A stretch of DNA of 64,000 nt from DASUPK01 sp963843085 (GCA_963843085.1 CAWJJG010000011.1:1338391-1402390), one strand, 5' to 3'. Positions 38,021 through 46,408 are shown, counted from the stretch's first letter. The notes: generated by a model not told the origin, from the letters alone. Numbers and translations are program-made.

Positions 38021-38653
38021 ATGGAGTTCTCGGCGGCGGTTCGCAATCGCCTGATCGAGTCGCGTCTCACCCCGAACGCCATCTCGATGGTGGGGCTGGT
38101 CGGCAACCTGGCGGCCGCCGTCCTGATCTGGCAGGGCCTCTACTTCCTCGGCGGGGTCGCCTTCATCATCGGCTCGGTGATGGACACGCTCGACGGCCGC
38201 TACGCGCGCGTGTCGGGCAAGGGGACGCTGTTCGGGGCCTTTCTGGACTCCACCCTCGACCGCGTCGAGGAGGGGATCGTGCTCACCGCCGTGGCCTATC
38301 GGTTCGCGCTCAGTGGCGACGAGTTCGCCGCCGCGATGTGCGTGGTGGTCGTGCTCGGCTCGCTGATGGTGAGCTACACGCGCGCACGCGCCGAGGCGCT
38401 GGGGGTCGAGTGCAAGGTCGGGTTGGCCACACGCCCCGTGCGAGTGGTCATACTCTCGATTGGCCTCGTCTTCGCGAAGGGCGCCGGTGTCTTCGATGCA
38501 GATCTCTTGGCTCCGGCCATCTACGCTATGGCGGCGCTGACGGCTTTCACCGTGGTACAGCGCGTTTGGCACGTGAGGAATGCGCTCACCGAGCGTGGCG
38601 CGGAACCGCAGCAGGCGCCCGCCGAGCCCCCGGTCCCAGCCGACGACGTGTAA
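38021..38653 (+). CDS. CDP-alcohol phosphatidyltransferase, likely phosphatidylinositol phosphate synthase
   Basis: 210 residues, several membrane helices. The full CDP-alcohol motif D-x2-DG-x2-AR-x8-G-x3-D-x3-D is present: Asp55, Asp58, Gly59, Ala62, Arg63, Gly72, Asp76 and Asp80. In actinobacteria such a protein next to inositol-3-phosphate synthase usually transfers inositol phosphate to CDP-diacylglycerol to make PIP. That identity is inferred from position and family. ATG at 38021 directly follows the previous stop. 63 bases separate it from ino1. Confidence 0.87.
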   Translation: MEFSAAVRNRLIESRLTPNAISMVGLVGNLAAAVLIWQGLYFLGGVAFIIGSVMDTLDGRYARVSGKGTLFGAFLDSTLDRVEEGIVLTAVAYRFALSGDEFAAAMCVVVVLGSLMVSYTRARAEALGVECKVGLATRPVRVVILSIGLVFAKGAGVFDADLLAPAIYAMAALTAFTVVQRVWHVRNALTERGAEPQQAPAEPPVPADDV

Positions 38654-38716
38654 CCACCCTCGAGCGCAAGTGTCGTTTCAAGGCTGAGTTTCTTTATCTA
38701 GGAGGATTTCCCAAAG

Positions 38717-39916
38717 ATGAGCACCGTGAATGGAAGAGCCAATGGCGCCCGGCGCAACGGCGCTCGCGACGACAAGGTTCGTGTCGCGATAGTCGGTGTC
38801 GGCAACTGCGCGAGCTCTTTCGTGCAGGGCATCGAGTACTACAAGGACGCGGACCCGGACGAGCGTGTTCCCGGCCTGATGCACGTGGACCTTGGCGGCT
38901 ACCACGTGCGCGACATCGAGTTCACCGCCGCCTTCGACATCGACGCAGAGAAGGTCGGGAAGGATCTCTCAGAGGCGATCTTCTCCGGCCAGAACAACAC
39001 CTACAAGTTCTCCGAGGTCCCAAACCTCGGGGTCAAGGTCCATCGCGGCATGACCCACGACGGGCTCGGCAAGTATCTGAAGGAGAAGATCACCAAGGCC
39101 CCGGGCGAGACGGCGGACATCGTCGGGATCCTGCAGGACACCCAGACGGACGTCCTCGTCTGCTACCTGCCGGTGGGCTCCGAGCAGGCGACCAAGTGGT
39201 ACGTCGAGCAGGCTCTGGCCGCGGGCGTCGGCTTCGTCAACTGCCTGCCGGTCTTCATCGCGCGTGAGGACTACTGGGACCGGCGCTTCGAGGAGGCCGG
39301 CCTGCCGATCATCGGTGACGACATCAAGAGCCAGGTCGGGGCGACGATCGTGCACCGCAGCCTGGCGAGGCTGTTCGCCGACCGGGGCGTGAGCATGGAG
39401 CGCACGAGCCAGCTCAACGTCGGCGGGAACATGGACTTCTACAACATGCTCGAGCGCGAGCGGCTGGAGTCCAAGAAGATCTCGAAGACGAACGCGGTCA
39501 CCTCGATCATGGATCACGAGCTGCCCGCCGAGGATGTCCACGTCGGTCCCTCGGACTACGTGCCGTGGCTCACCGATCGCAAGTGGGCGCACATCAGGGT
39601 CGAGGGCAGGACGTTCGGCGACGTACCCCTGAACGTCGAGCTGAAGCTCGAGGTCTGGGACTCACCGAACTCGGCCGGCATCGTGATCGACGCGGTCCGG
39701 ACCGTGAAGCTGGCGCTCAACAACGGGATCTCCGGCCAGCTCGATGGTCCCTCCAGCTACCTGATGAAGTCGCCGCACCACCAGCGACCTGACTCGCTGG
39801 CCCGGGAGATGACCGAGGAGTTCATCGCCAAGTACGCCAAGCAGCGCGGCCTGCCCGAGGGCAAGGAAGAGAAGAAGGGCAAGAAGGGCAAAAAGGCCAA
39901 GGCGAAGGCCAAGTAG
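38717..39916 (+). CDS. ino1: inositol-3-phosphate synthase
   Basis: 399 residues. Converts glucose-6-phosphate to L-myo-inositol-1(3)-phosphate using bound NAD. The NAD motif is VGVGNCASS (around residue 26-34), and further conserved stretches are QDTQTDVLVCYLPVGSEQAT, GDDIKSQVGATIVHR and NVGGNMDFYNM. ATG 38717 has a strong TAGGAGGA site ten bases upstream. The C-terminus ends in an unusual Lys-rich tail (roughly the last 18 residues, GKEEKKGKKG and on). Supplies inositol for the lipid genes before it. A hairpin terminator follows. Confidence 0.95.
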   Translation: MSTVNGRANGARRNGARDDKVRVAIVGVGNCASSFVQGIEYYKDADPDERVPGLMHVDLGGYHVRDIEFTAAFDIDAEKVGKDLSEAIFSGQNNTYKFSEVPNLGVKVHRGMTHDGLGKYLKEKITKAPGETADIVGILQDTQTDVLVCYLPVGSEQATKWYVEQALAAGVGFVNCLPVFIAREDYWDRRFEEAGLPIIGDDIKSQVGATIVHRSLARLFADRGVSMERTSQLNVGGNMDFYNMLERERLESKKISKTNAVTSIMDHELPAEDVHVGPSDYVPWLTDRKWAHIRVEGRTFGDVPLNVELKLEVWDSPNSAGIVIDAVRTVKLALNNGISGQLDGPSSYLMKSPHHQRPDSLAREMTEEFIAKYAKQRGLPEGKEEKKGKKGKKAKAKAK

Positions 39917-39943
39917 CTCCAGGCACAGAGAAGCTGTGAGAAG

Positions 39944-39971
39944 CGGGCCCCTCGGGGCCCGTTCTCGTTCT
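39944..39971 (+). terminator. terminator after ino1
   Basis: CGGGCCCC-TC-GGGGCCCG is a near-perfect GC stem followed by TTCTCGTTCT, a moderately T-rich tail. It lies 28 bases after the ino1 stop. Confidence 0.7.
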
Positions 39972-40032
39972 GGCACGTTCCACGACGGTCCATCGGCGAG
40001 CACCGATCCGGGGACGGAGTTAGCGGGTTAGC

Positions 40033-41424
40033 GTGATTCGTATGGGAAAGCTCGCCACCAGGCTCACGTTGCTGCTCGCTGCCGCAGTGCTGCTGCTGCC
40101 GGCACCCGCTGTCCTGGCTGCCTCGAAGAACCGCGGGGCGGTGCTCGTCAAGGACATCAATCCGGCCCGGAAAGGCCCACGGCCTGGCCGTCTCGGCGCC
40201 AACGGGAGCGACCCATCCGGACTCACAAACGTGAACGGCATTCTCTACTTCGACGCCCGTGATCGCAGGCACGGTGACGAGTTGTGGCGCAGCGACGGTA
40301 CGCGACGGGGCACGAGGATGGTCAAGGACATCAGCCCCGGCCGGCCTGGCAGCCACCCCGACCAGCTCACCGCCGTGGGCAGGACCCTCTACTTCACGGC
40401 CCGCGACGGCGTCCATGGCCCCGAGCTCTGGCGGAGCAACGGAACTGCGCGGGGAACCAGGCTCGTCAAGGACATCGTCCCAGGGCAGGGCGCCTATAGC
40501 CTCGGATCGTTCAGGAACGCGGCGGGCACCCTCTTCTTCGTCGCCACCGAAGCGCCCCAGAGCGGGACCGCCCAGATCGGGCTGTGGAAGAGCAACGGCA
40601 CCGCAGCGGGGACAGGGCTGGTCAAGGGCCTGACGCACATCGACTATCCCACCGCCGTAGGCAACATCCTCTACCTAGCCGCCAGCGACGGCGCCCACGC
40701 CGGGCTCTGGAGGAGCGACGGCACGATGGCCGGAACCACGCTGGTCAAGGAACTGGACGGCACGAACATCTGTGGCTCCGCTTCCTGCTACCTCACCAAC
40801 GTCGCGGGGACGCTCTACTTCGCCGCCATGCATGGCACCGACCTCAGCCTTTGGCGGAGCGACGGGACCGATGCGGGCACCATCCCGGTCAAGGACGGGG
40901 TGTCGGCGTACGAGCTGACCGCGGTCGGCAGGACCCTCTACTTCGCCACACGTGACTACAGCGACAGCTGGCTGTACCGAAGCGATGGGACCCAGGCGGG
41001 GACCGTCCCGATCGTCTCCCTCGGCCCCACCCCAGAGGGCTGCAACTGCGGCCTCGAGATCACGGGCTTTCCCCTCCTCACCAACGTCGCCGGCACCGTC
41101 TTCTTCAACGGGCTCGGCGGGCTGGCGCGCACAGATGGCACCCCGAACGGAACCAACGCGGTGCACAGCAATCTCCACGCCGATTTGCTGACCGCCGCGG
41201 GACGCACGCTCTACTTCGGAGGCACCGACGAGCGGCACGGCCAGGAGCTCTGGCGCAGCGACGGCACTCGCAGGGGGACGCGGATGGTCAGGGACATCCG
41301 GCGCGGCAAGCAGAGCAGCGCCATCGGGGAGCTCACCGCGGTCGGCAAGACGATCTTCTTCAGAGCTGACGACGGGAGACATGGCCAGGAGCTCTGGCGA
41401 GCCGGCCCGAAGCCGAAGCGCTAG
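40033..41424 (+). CDS. secreted ELWxxDGT-repeat protein
   Basis: 463 residues. A signal peptide (hydrophobic core about residues 10-28, ending PAVLAAS) precedes about nine repeats of roughly 45 residues. Their core is ELWRSDGTxxGTxLVKDI, followed by LTAVGRTLYFTARD. This is the ELWxxDGT repeat family, thought to form beta-propellers on the cell surface. GTG 40033 has a GGAG 13 bases upstream; the ATG at 40042 is an equally good start. The gene stands alone between two terminator-like regions. The DNA repeats are also visible. Function unknown; probably binding or adhesion. Confidence 0.85.
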   Translation: MIRMGKLATRLTLLLAAAVLLLPAPAVLAASKNRGAVLVKDINPARKGPRPGRLGANGSDPSGLTNVNGILYFDARDRRHGDELWRSDGTRRGTRMVKDISPGRPGSHPDQLTAVGRTLYFTARDGVHGPELWRSNGTARGTRLVKDIVPGQGAYSLGSFRNAAGTLFFVATEAPQSGTAQIGLWKSNGTAAGTGLVKGLTHIDYPTAVGNILYLAASDGAHAGLWRSDGTMAGTTLVKELDGTNICGSASCYLTNVAGTLYFAAMHGTDLSLWRSDGTDAGTIPVKDGVSAYELTAVGRTLYFATRDYSDSWLYRSDGTQAGTVPIVSLGPTPEGCNCGLEITGFPLLTNVAGTVFFNGLGGLARTDGTPNGTNAVHSNLHADLLTAAGRTLYFGGTDERHGQELWRSDGTRRGTRMVRDIRRGKQSSAIGELTAVGKTIFFRADDGRHGQELWRAGPKPKR

Positions 41425-41457
41425 ATCAGGGTCCGCCGAGATAGGCGCGGCCGCCCG

Positions 41458-41463
41458 TATGCT
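41458..41463 (+). promoter_or_regulatory. -10 box (TATGCT) of the glycosyltransferase-PHP gene
   Basis: TATGCT with six bases to the GTG start at 41470, and no ribosome binding site. This is a leaderless layout. Confidence 0.5.
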
Positions 41464-41469
41464 GCGCCC

Positions 41470-43401
41470 GTGGGCGCCGGCTCCCTATCGATCGCGCAGG
41501 TGAGTCCCCATCCGTGGGGCTCGCGGCACGAGATCAACGAGTTCGTCGCGCGGACCTCGGAGGAGCTCGCCGAGCGCGGTCATCGAGTTCTGATCGCGGC
41601 CCCGTCCGAGTCCCGGACGGCGATCCGCGACAGCAGGAAGCTGATTCGCCAGGCCGGGGACAACCCGCGTACCCTGCTGACCGGCGAGAACCCTCGCGTG
41701 CTCGCCATCGGCCAGAGCATCCCCCTGCCCAGCGGGCCCCGACGCAGGCCGGCCCCGCTGCCGCTCGACATCAGCGGCGCCCTCGAGCGCCTCCTTGGCG
41801 CCGTGCCCCTCGACCTCCTGCATGTCCACGAGCCCTTCGCCCCCAGCACCGGCTCTGCGGCGCTGCGCCATTCCCAGTCGCTCAACGTCGCCTCCTTCCA
41901 CGAGCCGGTCGAGCGGGTTCTCTCCACCCAGGTGGCCCGGATGCTGGTCGAGGTCTTCTTCGGCCGGATCGACGAGCGCACGGCGAGCAATGAGGCCACC
42001 GGCGAGCTCCTGAAGCGCTTCTTCCCCGGCAACTACCAGCTGGTCAGGCCGGGGGCGGACCGCGCGGAGCCGGTCCTCGATCCTCCCCCTGCAGGGCGAG
42101 TCCGGATCGTGCACTGCGCCGAGGAGGAGCGCGGTGCCCTTCGCCTCCTGCTCCGGGCGCTGCGCAGGCTGCCGGATGACCTCGACTGGGAGGGCGTGAT
42201 CTGGTTCGACGGGCCCACGGACCCCCTCGCTCGGGTCAGCCGACGGCTGCGTGAGCGCCTCCGCGTGGTGCGCCCGCGCGACGGCGAGCCGGCCGAGTTC
42301 CTGGCGGGCGCGGACATCGCCTGCCTTGCGTCCGGCGGCGTGCGCGCCGCCCCGGGCCTGATCCGAAAAGCGATTGCAGCCGGGGCAGTCCCGATCGTCT
42401 CGGACCTGGAGCTCTATCGGGAGCTGGTCGGAGAGGGGGAGCGCGGGCTGCTCTTCCCGCTCGGCGACGTCCTGACCTTGACGGCCCAGCTCGAGCGGCT
42501 CTGCCGCGATGCCACGCTGAGGGACGAGCTCCGTGCGGCGGCCAGAGGTTCCGGCGAGGCACGGCCCTGGGCCGAGGTCGCCGATGACGTGGAGGCCGTC
42601 TACCGGCGGTTGGTGGACCGGCGCCAGGATCCGGATGGAAATCCCGAGATCCGCCGGCGCCTGCGGGACCGCGACTACGTCCACGTCGACCTGCACATGC
42701 ACACCGACCACTCTCCGGACTGCGCTACCCCCGCGGAGCTGCTGCTCGAGACCGCCAAGGAGCGCGGTCTAGGCGCGATCGCGATCACCGACCACAACGA
42801 GATCTCCGGGGCCCTCGAGGCGCGGGAGATCGCGGAGCGGATCGGCGGGATCAGGGTGATCGTCGCGGAGGAGGTGAAGACGGCGCACGAGGGTGAGGTC
42901 ATCGGCCTGTTTCTCAGCGAGAGGATCGAGCGCGGCATGTCGATGGCGGAGACGATCGCCGAGATCCGCCGCCAGGGGGGACTCGTCTACGTCCCGCATC
43001 CGTTCGATCGCCTGCACTCCGTCCCCGACTACGAGCACCTGCTCGAGATCGTCGACCAGATCGACATTCTCGAGGTCTTCAACCCGCGCGTGACGCTCTC
43101 CGCCTTCAACGAGGAGGCCGTCCGCTTCGCCCGCAAGTACTCGATCGTGCCGGGAGCCGGCTCCGACAGTCACGTGGCGCAGGGCCTGGGCAGCGTCAAG
43201 ATCCGCCTGCGGGACTTCGACGGGCCCCAGGAGTTCCTGGAGTCGATGAGGGAGGCGGACATCGTCCGCAAGCACAAGAACCTCGTCTACGTCCAGGCGC
43301 TCAAGTTTCTGCAGACCAGCGGCGGGCGCGGGGGCCGCTCGCTGGCTGAACGGGATGGGAGGAAGACGCGGTCCAGTCGTCGCAGCGCGAGCAAGAGTTG
43401 A
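41470..43401 (+). CDS. PimA-like GT4 glycosyltransferase fused to a PHP phosphoesterase domain
   Basis: 643 residues. Residues 1-385 resemble GT4 enzymes of the PimA type (VSPHPWGSRHEINEF, LLHVHEPFAPS, ASFHEP, FFPGNYQLVRPGAD). The usual E-x7-E near residues 287-300 is replaced by ASGGVRAAPGLIRKA, so the acceptor/donor chemistry may be lost or altered. Residues 403-600 are a PHP domain with metal ligands His409, His411, Asp441-His442, Glu468, His510 and Asp566-x-His568. A sugar-lipid or inositol phosphate substrate is suggested by the upstream inositol-lipid genes; this is inference. GTG 41470 appears leaderless. The stop overlaps the next gene (TGATG). Confidence 0.85.
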   Translation: MGAGSLSIAQVSPHPWGSRHEINEFVARTSEELAERGHRVLIAAPSESRTAIRDSRKLIRQAGDNPRTLLTGENPRVLAIGQSIPLPSGPRRRPAPLPLDISGALERLLGAVPLDLLHVHEPFAPSTGSAALRHSQSLNVASFHEPVERVLSTQVARMLVEVFFGRIDERTASNEATGELLKRFFPGNYQLVRPGADRAEPVLDPPPAGRVRIVHCAEEERGALRLLLRALRRLPDDLDWEGVIWFDGPTDPLARVSRRLRERLRVVRPRDGEPAEFLAGADIACLASGGVRAAPGLIRKAIAAGAVPIVSDLELYRELVGEGERGLLFPLGDVLTLTAQLERLCRDATLRDELRAAARGSGEARPWAEVADDVEAVYRRLVDRRQDPDGNPEIRRRLRDRDYVHVDLHMHTDHSPDCATPAELLLETAKERGLGAIAITDHNEISGALEAREIAERIGGIRVIVAEEVKTAHEGEVIGLFLSERIERGMSMAETIAEIRRQGGLVYVPHPFDRLHSVPDYEHLLEIVDQIDILEVFNPRVTLSAFNEEAVRFARKYSIVPGAGSDSHVAQGLGSVKIRLRDFDGPQEFLESMREADIVRKHKNLVYVQALKFLQTSGGRGGRSLAERDGRKTRSSRRSASKS

Positions 43402-44057
43402 TGCACCCGCAAGGGGCCGGGCCGGGGCCGAAGAAGAGGCAAGGCGCCGTGTCATCCATAACCGACGACGAGATCCGCGAGAAGTACCTCGAGCGCGCGA
43501 TCCGGGAACTGAACGACCTGGGACGGGAGCTCGCCGCCTGCCAGGACTGCCCCCGGGGGAGCGTGATGCCGGTGCAGGGCTCCGGGCACCCGCAGGCCGA
43601 CATCATGATGTTGAAGCGCTCTGCGACCGCCTCGGAGATCGAGGAGGGCGTCGCCTTCTACGGCCGCGCCGGGAACGCGCTGATGAAGAGCTTCAAGCGC
43701 CTGGCGATCGACCCGATCGTGGTCTTCGGGACCCTCTGCGTGAAGTGCCCGCTGACCGATCCCACCCACGCCTCCGAAGCGTGCGTCGCACGGGTCGCCG
43801 AGGAGATCGCGATCGTCCAGCCCAGGATCGTCGTGGTGATGGGCGACGAGGCCCTCGACACGCTGAACGAGCTCGAGTTGCCGCTGTCGGAGCGCATCGA
43901 GCCGATCGAGGGCGAGGTGCAGCGCCTCACCCCGACGGTGGACGCGCTGTACGTGCCCGACATCGACGACTCACTCGACACCGAGGATGCGAAGCAGCGC
44001 TTCTGGTCCTCTTTCCGGGTGCTCGGCGAGTGGTACGACCGTTTGCCGCCCTACTAG
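43401..44057 (+). CDS. degenerate uracil-DNA-glycosylase-superfamily protein
   Basis: 218 residues. Keeps family 4/5 UDG features: CQDCPRG near the start, YGRAGNALMKSF (the GRAG segment), TLCVKCP, and IVQPRIVVVMGDEAL. The water-activating GE(A/Q)PG motif is replaced by MLKRSATASEIEEG, and no HPS/HPA-type motif is seen near the end. It keeps Cys residues that could hold a 4Fe-4S cluster (CxxC, KC and a later SEAC). A DNA- or nucleotide-binding but catalytically different protein is likely. ATG 43401 overlaps the GT-PHP stop by one base; a later GTG near 43449 is an alternative. Confidence 0.75.
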   Translation: MHPQGAGPGPKKRQGAVSSITDDEIREKYLERAIRELNDLGRELAACQDCPRGSVMPVQGSGHPQADIMMLKRSATASEIEEGVAFYGRAGNALMKSFKRLAIDPIVVFGTLCVKCPLTDPTHASEACVARVAEEIAIVQPRIVVVMGDEALDTLNELELPLSERIEPIEGEVQRLTPTVDALYVPDIDDSLDTEDAKQRFWSSFRVLGEWYDRLPPY

Positions 44058-44073
44058 GTCTCGCTCTCCGGCC

Positions 44074-44079
44074 TAGACT
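44074..44079 (+). promoter_or_regulatory. -10 box (TAGACT) of the zinc-ribbon gene
   Basis: CCTAGACT with six bases to the ATG at 44086. No SD is present, so a leaderless transcript is likely. Confidence 0.55.
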
Positions 44080-44085
44080 GAAGCC

Positions 44086-44274
44086 ATGGAGCTCGAGGAT
44101 CGAACCATCGAGCAGCTGCCCGACCGGTGCCAGAACTGCGGCGCCACGCTGACCGACGCGGAGAAGGAGACGGCGCTCACGGATGGGCCGCCGAGCGGCC
44201 TGGTGCTGTGCGCGACCTGCGCTTCCGAGGTCGTCCCGGTCGAAGAGGCCGACGACGCCGAGGCCGAGGCCTAG
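44086..44274 (+). CDS. small zinc-ribbon protein
   Basis: 62 residues. Two CxxC knuckles, Cys15/Cys18 (CQNC) and Cys42/Cys45 (CATC), imply one zinc site. The C-terminus is acidic (EEADDAEAEA). Too small and general to assign a function; many such ribbons are transcription or translation accessory proteins. It has its own leaderless-type promoter, 28 bases after the UDG-like gene. Converges on the GH5 gene through a shared CTAG stop (44271-44274). Confidence 0.8.
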   Translation: MELEDRTIEQLPDRCQNCGATLTDAEKETALTDGPPSGLVLCATCASEVVPVEEADDAEAEA

Positions 44275-45848
44275 CCCCGGCGCTTCCTGCGCTTCGCGGT
44301 CACGCGACAGCCGGTGTGGTTGCGCCCCGCCCGGGGCACGACCGTGACGCTCACCTTGGACTTGCGAGGGCAGGCGACGATTCGCAGGAGGCTCGCGTTG
44401 GACTTCGACGCGATCCCGCCACCACGGACCGTGACCGTGTAGCCCGCCGGGTAGTGGTCACGCGGCAGGGAGATCTGCGTCTGGTGGAACTTCGTCTTCG
44501 CCCGCCTGTGTGAGTGCCGCTTGCGAAGCCGGGTCGCGAACTTCTTGCCCGAAGGCCCCTTCGTCGAGTAGGCGAGGCTGAACCGGCGCGTCGAGGGGTC
44601 GAACCCGAAGCTCGTCGGGGTGCCGGCCACGACCTGCGGATAGGGCTCGGAGAGCACGTCCAGCTTCGACTGCTTGACGTTCGCCCCGGCCGGCGGTTGG
44701 TTCGGGTCGATCACGATCGCCTGCGTGCCGGAACCCGACGTCGTCGGATCGAGGCACTCGCAGTAGTGCCAGTACTCCCAGGAGACCATGTGCTGGTCGG
44801 CCTCGCTGACATTCCGGCGGATAGTGCCCAGGTCGTCGGTGGCGCCGAACTCGCTCAGCATCAGCGCATCTCCGGTCGTCTGCGCGTGCTGGTCCGCGTT
44901 CTGAAGCGTGTGCTGATCTAGAGCGGCGCAGTTCTCCAGGCCGTAGGGGGGCACGGCGAGCCCCGGCGTGCAGTAGACGTGGAAGGTGAAGCCGCCGGCG
45001 CTCGCGCCGAGCGCGTCGATGCTGGACTTCGCGCCGAAGTTGAAGAGGACGTTCGGCTCGTACCAGATCAGCTTCTGCCGCTCGACGCTGCGGATTTGAG
45101 CGATCACGCGGCGGTAGAACGGCTCCATGGTGCCGGTGTCGAATGCCGCGCAGCCGTCCTGCGTGAAGCAGGTGGACCAGAGGGTGCCGGGCCACGGCTC
45201 GTTCATCACGTCGAAGCCGAGGGTGTGCGAGGCGGGCGCGAACCGCGCGGCGACGTGTCCCCAGGCCGCGGCATAGCGGTCCTGGAGCCCGACCCCTCCC
45301 GGGCCGGGGGAATTGGCCCAGAAGTGATCGAAGGCTCGGATCAGCGCGGGCATCCCGAAGTAGTTCGCTGGGAAGCCCAGCTGGGGGGTGTTGGGCAGGC
45401 CATCATCTTGGACCGCCCAATCCGGCCAGCCCTCGCCCTGGAACCGCTCGTTGTACATGTCCTGGTGGAAGTCGAGCTGGCTGAAGATGCCGTGAGCGGC
45501 GAGGTTCGCCTCGGTGGCGGCGATGTCGTTCAGATAGGAATCGTCGTAGTTGCCCGGCGAGGGCTCGACGGCCTTGTAGATCAGGCCGAGTCGGACGGTG
45601 TCGAACCCGTTCCGCTGGAGGAAGGCGGCGTCGTCGTCCCCGAAGCCCTGAGCCGAGGGCGCGTACGGCGGCTGCTTGTTGACCATATTGACCCCGTGCA
45701 GGATCGCCACGCGGCCCTTCGCGTCCGTGATCCAGCGGCCGGAGTGGCTGAGTGGGGCTGTGGGCCCGGCGTCAGCCGCGGGAGCGAAGGAGATCGCTCC
45801 CAAGGCCGCGCCGGCGGCGATCGCCATGGCTCTCCTCGCCCAGCGCAT
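44271..45848 (-). CDS. secreted GH5 glycosidase, endoglycoceramidase-like
   Basis: 525 residues. Signal peptide 1-27 (ending APAADA). The GH5 barrel has HGVNMVNKQPPYAP (51-64), the acid/base Glu217 in GFDVMNEPWPG, and the nucleophile Glu333 in LSEFGATDD. The pattern matches Rhodococcus-type endoglycoceramidases, which cut the glycan from ceramide lipids. The beta-sandwich C-terminal domain (from about 395) contains a strongly basic stretch (435-453) and ends with RRKRRG. ATG 45848. Presence of a glycolipid-cleaving enzyme near inositol-lipid genes is suggestive but unproven. Confidence 0.87.
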   Translation of the reverse strand: MRWARRAMAIAAGAALGAISFAPAADAGPTAPLSHSGRWITDAKGRVAILHGVNMVNKQPPYAPSAQGFGDDDAAFLQRNGFDTVRLGLIYKAVEPSPGNYDDSYLNDIAATEANLAAHGIFSQLDFHQDMYNERFQGEGWPDWAVQDDGLPNTPQLGFPANYFGMPALIRAFDHFWANSPGPGGVGLQDRYAAAWGHVAARFAPASHTLGFDVMNEPWPGTLWSTCFTQDGCAAFDTGTMEPFYRRVIAQIRSVERQKLIWYEPNVLFNFGAKSSIDALGASAGGFTFHVYCTPGLAVPPYGLENCAALDQHTLQNADQHAQTTGDALMLSEFGATDDLGTIRRNVSEADQHMVSWEYWHYCECLDPTTSGSGTQAIVIDPNQPPAGANVKQSKLDVLSEPYPQVVAGTPTSFGFDPSTRRFSLAYSTKGPSGKKFATRLRKRHSHRRAKTKFHQTQISLPRDHYPAGYTVTVRGGGIASKSNASLLRIVACPRKSKVSVTVVPRAGRNHTGCRVTAKRRKRRG

Positions 45849-45875
45849 GGCGCCAGTATGGCGGGGCCGGCTCGG

Positions 45876-46271
45876 CTAGGCCGTCTCGCCCAGCGTGTCG
45901 GCGAGCACCGACACGTGGGTGGGTTGCGCCTCGGACTGCGCCTTGCGGCCGGCGTCCGTGACACAGGCGAAGACGCCGCGGCGATCGTGATCGCAGACGT
46001 TTCGGCAGACGTAGCCGTCGTCCTCGAGGCGCTGGACCAGGCGCGACAGCGCGCTCTGGCTGAGGTGGATCTCCTCGGCGAGCTCCTGGATGCGGCGATG
46101 GCCCTCGGGGGAGTCGGAGAGCCGCCGGAGGACCTCGTACTCGGTGAGGGAGAGGCGATGCTCTCGCTGGAGGGCGTGTTCGAGCGCCTCTCGCACCCGG
46201 GCGTGCTCCGCCTCCAGCTCACCCCACCGGTCTAGAAGCTGATCTCTCTCTGCTGCTGCGTTCGCGGGCAT
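45876..46271 (-). CDS. MarR-family regulator
   Basis: 131 residues. Winged HTH with LSLTEYEVLRRLSDSPEG, the recognition helix LSQSALSRLVQRLEDDGYV (about residues 70-88) and the wing DHDRRGVFACVTDAG. AGGAGAG precedes the ATG at 46271. Divergent from an MFS drug-efflux-type gene, whose core promoter contains a palindrome, the usual MarR-type arrangement. Cys residues at 90 and 93 (VCRNVCDHD) and later at about 102 could allow oxidation sensing; this is speculation. Confidence 0.92.
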   Translation of the reverse strand: MPANAAAERDQLLDRWGELEAEHARVREALEHALQREHRLSLTEYEVLRRLSDSPEGHRRIQELAEEIHLSQSALSRLVQRLEDDGYVCRNVCDHDRRGVFACVTDAGRKAQSEAQPTHVSVLADTLGETA

Positions 46272-46335
46272 CTCGCCTCACTCTCCTAGCCCCTGTGGCG
46301 CGGCATTATAGCAAAAGTTGCTTGCACATAACTTG

Positions 46336-46364
46336 TTGACACATTGCATGCGTATGCATATACT
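46336..46364 (+). promoter_or_regulatory. MFS gene promoter with palindromic MarR operator in the spacer
   Basis: TTGACA (46336-46341), exactly 17 bases, TATACT (46359-46364). The spacer ends with the palindrome TGCAT-GCGT-ATGCA (46345-46358), so a bound repressor would cover the core promoter. The ATG is 44 bases downstream, with GGGAGG before it. Confidence 0.85.
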
Positions 46365-46408
46365 ACCCGCCTCACGAGTACAGCCCTTGGACCGTTTGGG
46401 AGGTAGCA

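Noticed and set aside
38338..39267. Plus-strand frame across the CDP-alcohol gene and ino1
   Set aside because: Same strand but another frame, Arg-rich, overlapping two real genes.
40033..41424. DNA repeats in the ELW gene as a mobile or CRISPR-like repeat
   Set aside because: The periodicity is explained by the roughly 45-residue protein repeat within one open frame.
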